The notes under the pieces were generated by a model that did not search any database, was not told the DNA's origin, and saw nothing but the letters and a program-made list of their open reading frames with translations. A stretch of DNA of 64,000 nt from Arenibaculum pallidiluteum (GTDB lineage: Bacteria; Pseudomonadota; Alphaproteobacteria; Azospirillales; Azospirillaceae), in contig NZ_JAFIQU010000003.1 of NCBI RefSeq assembly GCF_017355985.1, positions 231,884-295,883 of the forward strand, given 5' to 3'. How positions within the stretch are numbered: the first letter of the stretch is position 1; every line of letters begins with the position of its first letter. The translations under genes and the position numbers were made by a program. Positions 18,270-25,960 of this stretch are shown here, in pieces.

Positions 18270-18707
18270 TCAGCGGTATGCGGCGAACCGCGCCGCGTAC
18301 TCCTCGTCCGTCACGATCTCGCGCCCGATCGGCCAGAGGGAGAGGGCGGCCAGCTTCAGGTGCGCCCAGGCGAAAGGGATTCCGATCAGCGTCAGCGCGA
18401 GGGCGATGGCGAGCCCCAGATGCATGAGCGCGAGCCACCACCCCGCCAGGACCAGCCAGACCAGATTGCCGATCCATCCCAGCGCGCCGGTCCCGATGTC
18501 CTCGCGCCCGCGGAACTCGTCGCGCGGCACGGCGCGGCGCCCGAATGGCAGCAGGCTGTAGCTGGCGATCGTGACCGCCGCGCGGGCCCACGGGATTCCG
18601 ACGATCGTCAGCGCCATCAGCACGGCGGCGACCAGCCAGCCGAGGGCGGCCCAGATGCCGCCGGTGACGATCCACAGGATGTTCAGGACGAGGCTGATCG
18701 GGTTCAT
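18270..18707 (-). CDS. YccF-domain inner membrane protein
   Basis: A 145-residue membrane protein with two copies of the YccF domain (N-terminal LNILWIVTGGIWAALGWLV and a second IGNLVWLVLAGWWLALMHL), each followed by the GIPFAWA/GIPWARA turn and a hydrophilic RxxxxxDE-like loop. Function of the family is unknown. The ATG at 18707 gives the usual MNPISLVLNILW start. The upstream hydrolase gene ends 53 bp before this start. Confidence 0.85.
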   Translation of the reverse strand: MNPISLVLNILWIVTGGIWAALGWLVAAVLMALTIVGIPWARAAVTIASYSLLPFGRRAVPRDEFRGREDIGTGALGWIGNLVWLVLAGWWLALMHLGLAIALALTLIGIPFAWAHLKLAALSLWPIGREIVTDEEYAARFAAYR

Positions 18708-18760
18708 GCCGGGGATATGGGGCGGCGCCCACCCGCGCGGAAGGTGTAGACCCGGCGATT

Positions 18761-19573
18761 TCACGACGCGGCCCGGCGGGTTCCGCCGAACCGCTCGGCC
18801 GTCCAGTCGGCGATCGCATCGGCCACGTCGCGCCAGCCGGGCTCGAGCATCATCGCGTGGCCCATGCGGGGAAAGATCCGCGCCTGCGTCCCGAAGGCAC
18901 GGGCCGTCGCCTCGATCTCAATGCGGGGAAAGAACACGTCCTCCTCGGCGCCCATCACCAGGACCGGGACGCCGGGCGGGCGGGGCGGCAGGCGCAGGCC
19001 CATCATCTCCATCTGAACGCGCCGGGATTCCCGCTGCATGCGCGGCTCGAAGCGGAGCAGATCGGCTTCCGGTATGCGGTCCGAGAAGAAGGCGCCGCGG
19101 ATCCCGGAGGGATCGACCGCGCCGGGCCCGAAGGTCTGGAGCAGCGCGATCTGCTGGAAGACCCGCGGGTGGCGCCAGGCGAGGCTCCAGGTCGAGCTCC
19201 AGAGGCCGTGCGGCGGGGCGGAGGCCATCAGGGCCGCGCCCGCGGCGCCGCACCGCTCCATGGCGCGCTGCACCACCATGCCGCCCATGGAATGCCCGAC
19301 AAGTACGGGTGGCGGCCCGCCGAGGGTTGCGATCGCCGTTTCGACGTCGGCCGCGTAGTCGTCGAGCCCGAATCGGTCGAGGTCGCAACGGCCAGGGCTG
19401 TCGCCGTGGCCGCGCAGCGACACCGCATGGACGGCGAGGCCGCGCTCCACAAGGTAGGGGAGCATGTGCTCGTCCCAGATCCAGGCGCCGCAGAAGGCGC
19501 CATGGACGAAGAGAAGCGGCGGCAGCCCGGTGGCGCGCTTCGGCGACCGGCTGATGATCTCGAGGCGTGTCAC
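18761..19573 (-). CDS. Alpha/beta hydrolase
   Basis: A 270-residue alpha/beta-hydrolase-fold protein. The oxyanion-hole segment LLFVHGAFCGAW, the nucleophile elbow GHSMGG, the acid strand VPVLVMGAEEDVFFP and the C-terminal His in MGHAMMLEP are all present, so the catalytic triad looks complete. No signal peptide. The substrate cannot be told. The GTG at 19573 is the start; the region upstream contains a tandem 10-bp repeat shared with the divergent DUF6494 gene. Confidence 0.88.
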   Translation of the reverse strand: MTRLEIISRSPKRATGLPPLLFVHGAFCGAWIWDEHMLPYLVERGLAVHAVSLRGHGDSPGRCDLDRFGLDDYAADVETAIATLGGPPPVLVGHSMGGMVVQRAMERCGAAGAALMASAPPHGLWSSTWSLAWRHPRVFQQIALLQTFGPGAVDPSGIRGAFFSDRIPEADLLRFEPRMQRESRRVQMEMMGLRLPPRPPGVPVLVMGAEEDVFFPRIEIEATARAFGTQARIFPRMGHAMMLEPGWRDVADAIADWTAERFGGTRRAAS

Positions 19574-19585
19574 GGCGGATACTCT

Positions 19586-19605
19586 TGAGAACAGGTGAGA
19601 ACAGG
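19586..19605. repeat. Tandem 10-bp direct repeat in a divergent promoter region
   Basis: TGAGAACAGG occurs twice in immediate succession (19586-19595 and 19596-19605), one helical turn apart, between the hydrolase start (19573) and the DUF6494 start (19669). It may be a binding site for a regulator that stacks on one DNA face; no regulator is identified. Confidence 0.4.
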
Positions 19606-19668
19606 GTTCGAAACGGCGGCGACGCGGGCTAGGCTCGACGCAGCGACGGCCGCAGGAGGGAGGCAGCG

Positions 19669-19875
19669 ATGGACGAGGACGTCTTCAATATGAGCATCCG
19701 GAAGTTCCTGAAGAAGGTCGGGGTCACGTCCCAGCGCGAAATCGAGCAGGCGGTCAGGGATGCGATGGCCGCAGGGCACCTGGCGGACGGCGGTGCTCTC
19801 AAGGCCCGCGTGGTGCTGACGATTCCCGAGATCGGCCTCGAGGTGCCCATCGACGGGGCCATCGAGACGCGCTGA
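19669..19875 (+). CDS. DUF6494 family protein
   Basis: A 68-residue conserved small protein. The N-terminus MDEDVFNMSIRKFLKKVGV followed by TSQREIEQAVRDA matches, from memory, the highly conserved alphaproteobacterial DUF6494 family. It appears to have two helices followed by a short beta segment (ARVVLTIPEIGLEVPIDG). Function unknown; no signal or membrane segment. A GGAGGGAGG ribosome-binding site precedes the ATG. Confidence 0.85.
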   Translation: MDEDVFNMSIRKFLKKVGVTSQREIEQAVRDAMAAGHLADGGALKARVVLTIPEIGLEVPIDGAIETR

Positions 19876-19888
19876 CCCAAGGGGCGGC

Positions 19889-19913
19889 GGAACGCCCGCG
19901 CGGCTTCACTGTT
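19889..19913 (+). promoter_or_regulatory. EcfG-like promoter of the DUF2383 gene
   Basis: GGAAC at 19889-19893, a 16-bp spacer and TGTT at 19910-19913 resemble the EcfG consensus GGAAC-N16/17-CGTT with one mismatch in the -10. It lies 46 bp upstream of the ATG at 19960. Confidence 0.4.
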
Positions 19914-19959
19914 GAGCCCGCCGATGAACGGCACAACCGTAGCCCCCTTGGAGAATCGC

Positions 19960-20403
19960 ATGGACAACAGCAAGGCGATCGAGACCCTGAACGACATCAT
20001 CCAGATCACCGAAGACAGCAACGAGGGCTACCGCGAGTCCGCGAAGGACGCGAAGGACGCGGACCTGAAGACGCTGTTCACCGATCTGGCGAGCCAGCGC
20101 GCCTCGATGGTGCGCGAGCTTCAGGACATGGTCACGCGGCTCGGCGGGCAGCCCTCCGACAGCGCGACCATCCTGGGCAGCGCCCACCGCTTCTTCGTGA
20201 ACCTGAAGTCGGCGGTGACCGGACAGGACCGCGAAGCGGTGCTCAAGGAGGTCGAGCGCGGCGAGAGCGAGGCCGTGCGCCGCCACGAGAACGCGCTGCA
20301 GGTCGACGCGCTTCCGGCCGAGGCGCGCTCGCTGATCCAGCGGCACCTGGAGCGCTTCCGGTCGGACCGCGACCGGATGACGGCGCTGAAGCGGACGGCC
20401 TGA
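19960..20403 (+). CDS. PA2169-family four-helix-bundle protein (DUF2383)
   Basis: A 147-residue ferritin-like helical bundle. Typical N-terminus AIETLNDIIQITEDSNEGY, middle SQRASMVRELQDMV and C-terminal helices LPAEARSLIQRHLERFRSDRDRM. Family function is unknown, but members are commonly stress- or stationary-phase-induced. The ATG at 19960 is preferred over an earlier in-frame start. An EcfG-like promoter motif upstream and a strong terminator downstream suggest a monocistronic stress gene. Confidence 0.88.
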   Translation: MDNSKAIETLNDIIQITEDSNEGYRESAKDAKDADLKTLFTDLASQRASMVRELQDMVTRLGGQPSDSATILGSAHRFFVNLKSAVTGQDREAVLKEVERGESEAVRRHENALQVDALPAEARSLIQRHLERFRSDRDRMTALKRTA

Positions 20404-20419
20404 CGCCATCCGCTACCGA

Positions 20420-20456
20420 GGGGGCGCGGGACCGGGTCCCGCGCCCCCTTTGCTTT
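20420..20456 (+). terminator. Intrinsic terminator after the DUF2383 gene
   Basis: A perfect 11-bp GC stem (20420-20430 with 20438-20448), loop ACCGGGT, followed by TTTGCTTTT. It starts 17 bp after the stop codon. Confidence 0.85.
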
Positions 20457-20558
20457 TGCGGTGTGCCGCGGGCAGGCGCGACGATTCCGAAGCGGCCCCG
20501 CCCTCGACCGCCAGCCCCTTGGCGCCTAACGTGCCAAAAGGCTTCGAAGGGGCGCCGC

Positions 20559-21872
20559 ATGGCACTGGCAAGGATCGTCGTTTCGCTCGGGCTCGTGATG
20601 GCCGCGATGGCGGCACGGGCGGATCTCGCCGGCCATGGCGGGCCCGTCAAGGCGGTCGCGGTGGGGGCGGCCGGGCAGGTCCTGTCGGGCGGCTTCGACT
20701 ATTCCCTGATCCGCTGGGACGTGGAGGGCGGCAGGCCGGCCGCGATCCTCTACGGCCACGACGCCGCGGTGAACGCGGTCGCGATGCTGCCGGACGGCCG
20801 CGCGCTCTCTGCCGGCGACGATGGCCTGCTGATCCTGTGGGACCTCGACGACGCCCGGCCCGTGCGCCGCATGGAAGGGCATGGCGGCCGTATCGCGTCC
20901 CTGGCGATCGATCCCGCGGGCAGGACCGCGGCCAGCGCCGGCTGGGACCAGACCGTGCGCCTGTGGGACCTGGCCTCGGGCGAGGGGCGCACGCTGGAGG
21001 GCGCCGCGGGGAACGCCAACGCCGTCGCCTTCTCGCCGGACGGCCGCCTGGTGGCGGCCGGCGGGCAGGACGGCTTCGTCCGGATCTGGCGCGTCGGCGA
21101 CGGCACTCTCGAGCGCAGCCTGGAGGCCGGCGGCCTTGCGGTGAACGGCCTTGCCTTCACCGGTCCCGACGGCTTGGCCGCCGTCGGGACCGATGGCGGG
21201 CTGCGCCAGTGGCGCCTGCCGCACGGAGAGCCCATCCGCACGGTGGCGCTGGGGCCCCTTCCGGCCCTCGCGCTGGCGGCAGCGCCGGGCACGGGCGTGC
21301 TGGCGATCGGCGGCGTCGATGGGACGGTGAGCATCGTCTCGGCGTCCGGCGAGCGCCTGCGCCGCATCTCCGCCCATCGCGGCGCGGCCTGGGGGCTCGC
21401 CTTCGACCCCGCCGGCCGGACGCTCTACACCGGCGGCGCGGACGGGCTCGTGCGGATCTGGGATGCGGGAACCGGGGACGAGCTGGGCCCGCCCGCGCGT
21501 GCGCCGGGCCCGGCCACGGCGCCGCGGGTCGCATTGGCGCCATGGGGCGCCTCGGCCGGGCAGGACCGCGGCGCGGTGCTGTTCCGGCGCTGCGTCGCGT
21601 GCCATACGGTGGAGCCGGACGGGGCGAACCGTGCCGGGCCGACGCTGTACGGCATCTTCGGTCGCAAGGTGGGGACGCTGGACGGCTATCCCTATTCGCC
21701 CGCGCTGAGGACGCTGGACTTCGTCTGGACGCCCGAGAAGGTGGACGAGCTGTTCGGGCTCGGCCCTCATATCGTCACCCCCGGCTCCAAGATGCCTGTC
21801 CAGGTCATCGGCGATCCAGAGGAGCGCCGCGCCCTGGTCCGATGGCTGGAGCAGCAGACCCGGCCGCGCTGA
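20559..21872 (+). CDS. Secreted seven-blade WD40 propeller fused to cytochrome c
   Basis: A 437-residue protein. The N-terminal signal peptide (about residues 1-20, ending AMAARA) is followed by seven WD40-type repeats, most with the GH...D...W pattern (for example GHDAAVNAVAMLPDGRAL and AHRGAAWGLAFDPAGRTL), enough for one propeller, then a class I cytochrome c domain. The heme site is Cys345-Val-Ala-Cys348-His349, and PGSKMPVQ supplies the axial Met. It is expected in the periplasm, where heme is attached. The fusion suggests electron transfer docked on a protein-binding platform; the partner is unknown. Related WD40-cytochrome proteins exist in Rhodospirillales. Confidence 0.9.
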   Translation: MALARIVVSLGLVMAAMAARADLAGHGGPVKAVAVGAAGQVLSGGFDYSLIRWDVEGGRPAAILYGHDAAVNAVAMLPDGRALSAGDDGLLILWDLDDARPVRRMEGHGGRIASLAIDPAGRTAASAGWDQTVRLWDLASGEGRTLEGAAGNANAVAFSPDGRLVAAGGQDGFVRIWRVGDGTLERSLEAGGLAVNGLAFTGPDGLAAVGTDGGLRQWRLPHGEPIRTVALGPLPALALAAAPGTGVLAIGGVDGTVSIVSASGERLRRISAHRGAAWGLAFDPAGRTLYTGGADGLVRIWDAGTGDELGPPARAPGPATAPRVALAPWGASAGQDRGAVLFRRCVACHTVEPDGANRAGPTLYGIFGRKVGTLDGYPYSPALRTLDFVWTPEKVDELFGLGPHIVTPGSKMPVQVIGDPEERRALVRWLEQQTRPR

Positions 21873-21886
21873 GCGCGGCGGACGGA

Positions 21887-21921
21887 TGTCACGGCCCCAC
21901 TTTGCGGTGGGGCCGGTGACA
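21887..21921. terminator. Strong hairpin after the WD40-cytochrome gene, no T tail
   Basis: A 14-bp stem with one bulge (TGTCAC plus GGCCCCAC on the left, its complement on the right, loop TTTGC or similar). No T-run follows, so it is a weak terminator candidate or a processing/RNA stability element. Confidence 0.45.
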
Positions 21922-21932
21922 GGCCGTGGCGC

Positions 21933-22256
21933 ATGGGCTATAGCGGGCGCGAATCAACGCGGGAAAGCCTCTTGGACAGCATCAATCTGACCGATTTCGT
22001 CGGAGCCGCCGTGGGATTCCTCGGTACCCTCAGCGACACGGCGCGTGACATGGATGGCCGCGCGGCATTCTTCCTGGGCGCAGTGTCCTGGTTCCTGGTC
22101 GAGCAGGCCGTCCGTCGCCTAGCCGGGATGCTCCGCTGGGCGATCCTGGGAGCGGCGCTCGCCGGCGGCGGCGTGGCCGCCGTGGGCGCGGTCGGCCTAC
22201 TGGGCGGAGACGGTCCCGAGGCACCGCCCGCCGCCGCGCCGGCGCAGCAGCGCTGA
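21933..22256 (+). CDS. Small hydrophobic hypothetical protein
   Basis: A 107-residue protein of unknown family. It has a hydrophilic N-terminus, two hydrophobic stretches (AAFFLGAVSWFLVEQAV and AILGAALAGGGVAAVGAVG) suitable for membrane helices, and a Pro/Ala-rich tail. The ATG at 21933 is used; an in-frame TTG at 21972 with GGGAAA upstream is an alternative and would remove a poorly conserved-looking N-terminus. The next coding frame begins immediately, so the two are probably co-transcribed. Confidence 0.5.
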   Translation: MGYSGRESTRESLLDSINLTDFVGAAVGFLGTLSDTARDMDGRAAFFLGAVSWFLVEQAVRRLAGMLRWAILGAALAGGGVAAVGAVGLLGGDGPEAPPAAAPAQQR

Positions 22257-22273
22257 TGGCCGGGGAGACCGCC

Positions 22274-22513
22274 ATGTTCCGCCGCTACAAGGTGCATTTC
22301 ACCCGGCGTTCCGATCCGCCAGCCCGGCGACGCCCGGAGCGGGACGTCAACGCCGAGCTGCTGAGAACGTTCGTATCGCGCAACGGGCTCGTGGGTGAGC
22401 TCGACCGCATCCTGCCATCGGCCGCCTTCGGGATCCTGGAGATATCCTGCACGCCGCTGCTGGCGGATCGGCTGACGGAGATGTCCGAGGTCGAGGTCGT
22501 GCTGGAATCCTGA
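22274..22513 (+). CDS. Hypothetical protein, 79 residues
   Basis: A small soluble protein with no recognised family. A basic N-terminal stretch (MFRRYKVHFTRRSDPPARRR) is followed by a compact segment containing IEISC-like strands (FGILEISCTPLLADRL). The ATG at 22274 has GGGGAG six bases upstream; an in-frame ATG at 22256 overlaps the preceding stop (TGATG). A hairpin at 22515-22533 follows. Confidence 0.45.
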   Translation: MFRRYKVHFTRRSDPPARRRPERDVNAELLRTFVSRNGLVGELDRILPSAAFGILEISCTPLLADRLTEMSEVEVVLES

Positions 22514-22514
22514 C

Positions 22515-22533
22515 GGCGGGACCCTGGCCCGCC
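22515..22533. terminator. Hairpin between convergent genes
   Basis: GGCGGG (22515-22520) pairs with CCCGCC (22528-22533). The following CCCTTTCCCTC is only mildly pyrimidine-rich, so termination is uncertain. It separates the small-protein pair from the convergent ferredoxin-like gene. Confidence 0.35.
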
Positions 22534-22548
22534 GCGGCACCCTTTCCC

Positions 22549-24543
22549 TCAGCGATAGTCGTCGGTTGTACGGGGTTTCGGCCGCTCGGGCCCGGCATAG
22601 GGATCCAGCTCGATCTGCGCCTGGGCGACGACCCGGCAGTCGCCGCACATCTTGATGCGGTCCACCAGCGCGCTGTCCTGGAACATCCAGTGCTTGCCCG
22701 CCAGCTTCGCCGCGACGCGCTCGACCGAGGACTTGGTCCCGAACGGCTTGCCGCAGCGGATGCAGTGGAAGGGCTCCTCCTGCTTCATGACCCGCGGTGT
22801 GCGTGCGGCATCGGTGAAGTCGATCTGCGGAACCAGGGAGATCACCTTCTCGGGGCAGGTGTTCTTGCAGATCCCGCACTGGACGCAGGCATCCTCGACG
22901 AAGCTGAGCTGCGGCCGGTCCGCGTTGTCCGTCAGTGCGCCCGTAGGGCAGGCCGGCACGCAGGACAGGCACAGGGTGCAGCCCTCGGCATCCACCTGGA
23001 TCCGGCCGAACGGCGCTCCAGAGGCCAGGGGCAGCACGTCCACCGGTGTCGGGGCGGCCTCGTGGAGCTGGCGCATCGCGAGCCGCGCCAGCCCGCGCTT
23101 GTCGCCGAGCGGAAGGAAGTCTCGGGGTTCGGCGGCGCCACCGGTCGGCAGCGGCCCTAGGGCGTCGGCCAGGGCATCGGGATCGTCGGCCTCGATCAGG
23201 CCGACGCGGCCGCTGCCGAAGCCGAGGCCGGACAGGACGGATTCGGCAAGGCCGAGCTGGCGGGCAAGAGCGGTGATGTCCTCGCGCCGGCGCGCCGGCA
23301 GCAGGACCCTCGCGGCCGAGGCACCATAGGCGAAGGCGGACGCGAAGACCTCGACCCCGATCTGGGTGGTGCTGTTCACCAGCACCGGGATCACGCGGGC
23401 GGGAAGACCGGAGCCGTGCCGTGCCAGCAGCTCGATCAGCGCGTCGCCATGGGTCTCGTCGTGGAACAGTAGCACCGCGTCCCGGCCGCCCGCGGCCCGG
23501 TAGGTCGAGAGCAGCGTGCGCACCCGGCCCAGCAGCGCGTCTGGAGGCGGCAGGGCGTAGGTGGCCGCGCCCGTCGGACAGACGGCGCCGCAGCTTCCGC
23601 AGCCTGCGCAGACATAGGGATCGATCGCCACATGGTCGCCTGCCGGGGCGATGGCCCCCGTCGGGCAGACTTCGAGGCAGCGGGTGCAGCCGGTCTTGCG
23701 CGAGCGCGAATGCGCGCACAGCTCCGCGCGGTAGGAGACGTAGAGCGGCTTCTCGAACTCGCCCACCAGGTCGGCCGCGCGGAACAGCAGGCGCTGGACC
23801 TCCGCCGGATTGCCGGGATCGACGCGCAGGTATCCGTCGCGCTTGTGGTCCGCCGGGAACAGTGGCGGATTGCCCGTCAGGTCGATGATGAGATCGCAGC
23901 TCGACTTCGCGCCGCGCCGCGCAGGGCCCCAGGCCAGCGCAGCCCGAGACGACGGCGCCGGCGTGGCGTAGTCGTCGACCTCGAGCTCGAAGCGGCCGAG
24001 ATAGCCCGATGCACGCACCACCGTGCCGCGCAGCACGGGGAAGTCGGTGCGCCGCGGTGGCAGGATCTCGGCCGGCCGGTCCAGCAGCACCGTGACGTCG
24101 AGGCGGTCGGCGAGCTGCCTTGCGGCCTCGATGGCGCGCTCGTCGCGGCCATAGACCAGCGCGACGCCCTCGGACTTCAGCGGGATCTGCGCGACAGGCG
24201 GCAGGTCGAGCGCCGCCTCCGCCAGCAGGGCGGCGATCTTCGGCGTCGCCGCCGCGCCCTCGTCGGACCAGCCGGCACGCTCGCGGATGTTCACGAAGCG
24301 CAGGTCGACGCTGGTGCCAACCTCATCGGCCTGCTCGTCGAACAGCGGCGCTTCCTGGGTGCAGCCCACGAGCAGCGCGGAGTCCTGCCCCAGGGCCTCG
24401 GCGAAGCGGCCGAGCTGGCCGCGGCAGAGCTGCGTCGCGGCCTGTCCGTCGAAGCCCCGGCAGGTCGCGGCAAGGGCGCGGCCGTCGAGCGGCATGCTTC
24501 CCTCGCAATCGCAGAGCAGGACGGTGCGTCCCTGGTTGGTCAT
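22549..24543 (-). CDS. Multi-cluster ferredoxin-like protein of the formate dehydrogenase island
   Basis: A 664-residue iron-sulfur protein. Residues before about 275 have few cysteines and a LLCDCEGSM start. Two 4Fe-4S pairs follow: CTRCLEVCPTGA with CAGCGSCGAVCPTGA, and later CTLCLSCVPACPTGA with CVQCGICKNTCPEK. The C-terminus has two CxxC pairs (FHCIRCGKPFG and MCGDCRV) that could bind zinc or another cluster. No Tat or Sec signal, so cytoplasmic. Proteins of this layout sit beside FDH operons in alphaproteobacteria; a role in electron delivery or cofactor assembly is inference. The ATG at 24543 is chosen over an upstream in-frame start. Confidence 0.85.
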   Translation of the reverse strand: MTNQGRTVLLCDCEGSMPLDGRALAATCRGFDGQAATQLCRGQLGRFAEALGQDSALLVGCTQEAPLFDEQADEVGTSVDLRFVNIRERAGWSDEGAAATPKIAALLAEAALDLPPVAQIPLKSEGVALVYGRDERAIEAARQLADRLDVTVLLDRPAEILPPRRTDFPVLRGTVVRASGYLGRFELEVDDYATPAPSSRAALAWGPARRGAKSSCDLIIDLTGNPPLFPADHKRDGYLRVDPGNPAEVQRLLFRAADLVGEFEKPLYVSYRAELCAHSRSRKTGCTRCLEVCPTGAIAPAGDHVAIDPYVCAGCGSCGAVCPTGAATYALPPPDALLGRVRTLLSTYRAAGGRDAVLLFHDETHGDALIELLARHGSGLPARVIPVLVNSTTQIGVEVFASAFAYGASAARVLLPARRREDITALARQLGLAESVLSGLGFGSGRVGLIEADDPDALADALGPLPTGGAAEPRDFLPLGDKRGLARLAMRQLHEAAPTPVDVLPLASGAPFGRIQVDAEGCTLCLSCVPACPTGALTDNADRPQLSFVEDACVQCGICKNTCPEKVISLVPQIDFTDAARTPRVMKQEEPFHCIRCGKPFGTKSSVERVAAKLAGKHWMFQDSALVDRIKMCGDCRVVAQAQIELDPYAGPERPKPRTTDDYR

Positions 24544-24633
24544 GACCGCGTTCTTCCCCGGAGCTTTCGTTTGCGCCCCCGATCGGAGGCGGACCATATT
24601 AGCGACCTCGTTCTTAGAATGGTATTACCAGCT

Positions 24634-25356
24634 ATGGCGCTCCCGGAGCTGAGCATCCCGCCGGTCTACGAATCTGTGGCGATCGCGGGTTCGGGCGCCT
24701 TCTCGGCAGCCTGTGCGCGCGCCGAGGAGATCGGTGCCGGCGCGCTCTTCTGGTCGCGCCGGACCGACCGTCTGGACTGCGCCGTCGTCCTGGAGCCTGA
24801 GCAGCCGCGCCGCGAGGCGCTGACCGTCCTCTACGCCGGTGCCCTGGCGCTGCGCGAGGCCATTGGCGCGCTCGGCCCGCCCAACAAGCCCGTCACCTTC
24901 GCCTGGCCCGACCGTATCGATGTCGACGGCGCCTGCGTCGGCGGGGTGCGTCTCGCCGCCGGGGCCGACCGGGACGGGGTGCCGGCCTGGCTCGTGCTCG
25001 GCGCCGAGATCGAGGTGACGGGGGATCCCGACGACCCCGATCCCGGCCGGCATGTGGGCCGCACCGCGCTTTGGGAGGAGGGCTTCGGAGAGGTCGAGGT
25101 GCCGGAGCTCACCGGGTGCTGGGCGCGCTTCCTGCTGGGCTGGATCACGCGCTTCACGGAAGAAGGCTTCGCTCCCGTCCGCCGGGAATGGCTCGCGCGC
25201 ACGCCGGGGCTGGGCCGGCAGGTCACGCGGCTCATCGGCGGCAGCCAGATCGCGGGGCTCTTCCGGGACATGGATGAAACCGGGGCGATGGTTCTCGCGG
25301 ATGGCCGGCGGTTCGGGCTCGAGCTCGTCCTGGACGGTCCGACTTGGCGGTTGTGA
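24634..25356 (+). CDS. Biotin/lipoate ligase-like family protein
   Basis: A 240-residue protein resembling, from memory, the LplA/LipB/BirA-fold family with a C-terminal DUF4444-type domain. It starts LPELSIPPVYESVAIAGSG and contains an ordered core (VTFAWPDRIDVDGACVGGV) with the Trp-Pro-Asp/IDxxKVGG-like pattern of that fold, but the usual catalytic lysine segment is not obvious, so ligase activity is uncertain. The ATG at 24634 is used; an in-frame ATG at 24619 is possible. It begins a run of five overlapping or adjacent genes leading to the FDH operon. Confidence 0.75.
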   Translation: MALPELSIPPVYESVAIAGSGAFSAACARAEEIGAGALFWSRRTDRLDCAVVLEPEQPRREALTVLYAGALALREAIGALGPPNKPVTFAWPDRIDVDGACVGGVRLAAGADRDGVPAWLVLGAEIEVTGDPDDPDPGRHVGRTALWEEGFGEVEVPELTGCWARFLLGWITRFTEEGFAPVRREWLARTPGLGRQVTRLIGGSQIAGLFRDMDETGAMVLADGRRFGLELVLDGPTWRL

Positions 25357-25357
25357 G

Positions 25358-25960
25358 ATGGCGGACGTGACGGATGCGCGCACTGATGGAGCGGGGGTGA
25401 TGGAAGCGGGAGGCGGAGCGCTGCGGCTGCCCCGGACGATCCGGATGGACGGGTCCGACCTACAGGTCTTCGGCAGGGCCGCCGAGCCCGGCGAATGGGC
25501 GGTCTCGGGCGCCTTCGCGTTCCTCAACCGCGATCCCGCGACGGTGGCCGGCAAGGAGCGGCAGGCCTTCGCCAACGGCTTCCTGGGGATCGCCAGCCTG
25601 GGCTGGTCCAGCTTCGTCGTGGTCTCCGAGGCGACCGAGGCGGAGCGGGAGGAGGTCGTGCGCACCCTCGCGCAGGCGTTCCTCGACCATTGGGGCGCGC
25701 CCTCCTTCGAGGCCGCCGAGCCGGTCGCCCGCGAGGAGGTCGCCTTCGCGCAGAGCCTCTGCGCGAAGCATCCGGTCAACACGCTGCTGGCCGTCACCCG
25801 GGAATGGGACGGCGACGGCATCAAGGAGGGCTTTCGGACCGTGCGCGCCCCGCGCGAGGCTGAGCACGCGCGCATCTGGACGATCGAGCCCGAGGACGGG
25901 TTCCGCAGCGCGGAGGCGCAGGGGATCGATCTCGTGAAGCTGGCCGGGGGCAGGACATGA
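25358..25960 (+). CDS. DUF6505 family protein
   Basis: A 200-residue soluble protein. The core LPRTIRMDGSDLQVFGRAAE, PGEWAVSGAFAFLNRDP and FANGFLGIASLGWSSFVVV match the DUF6505 family as I remember it. Function unknown; it is recurrently found in alphaproteobacterial FDH clusters. The ATG at 25358 follows the previous stop by 1 bp and the next gene overlaps the stop by 4 bp. A second in-frame ATG at about residue 15 is a possible alternative start. Confidence 0.8.
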   Translation: MADVTDARTDGAGVMEAGGGALRLPRTIRMDGSDLQVFGRAAEPGEWAVSGAFAFLNRDPATVAGKERQAFANGFLGIASLGWSSFVVVSEATEAEREEVVRTLAQAFLDHWGAPSFEAAEPVAREEVAFAQSLCAKHPVNTLLAVTREWDGDGIKEGFRTVRAPREAEHARIWTIEPEDGFRSAEAQGIDLVKLAGGRT

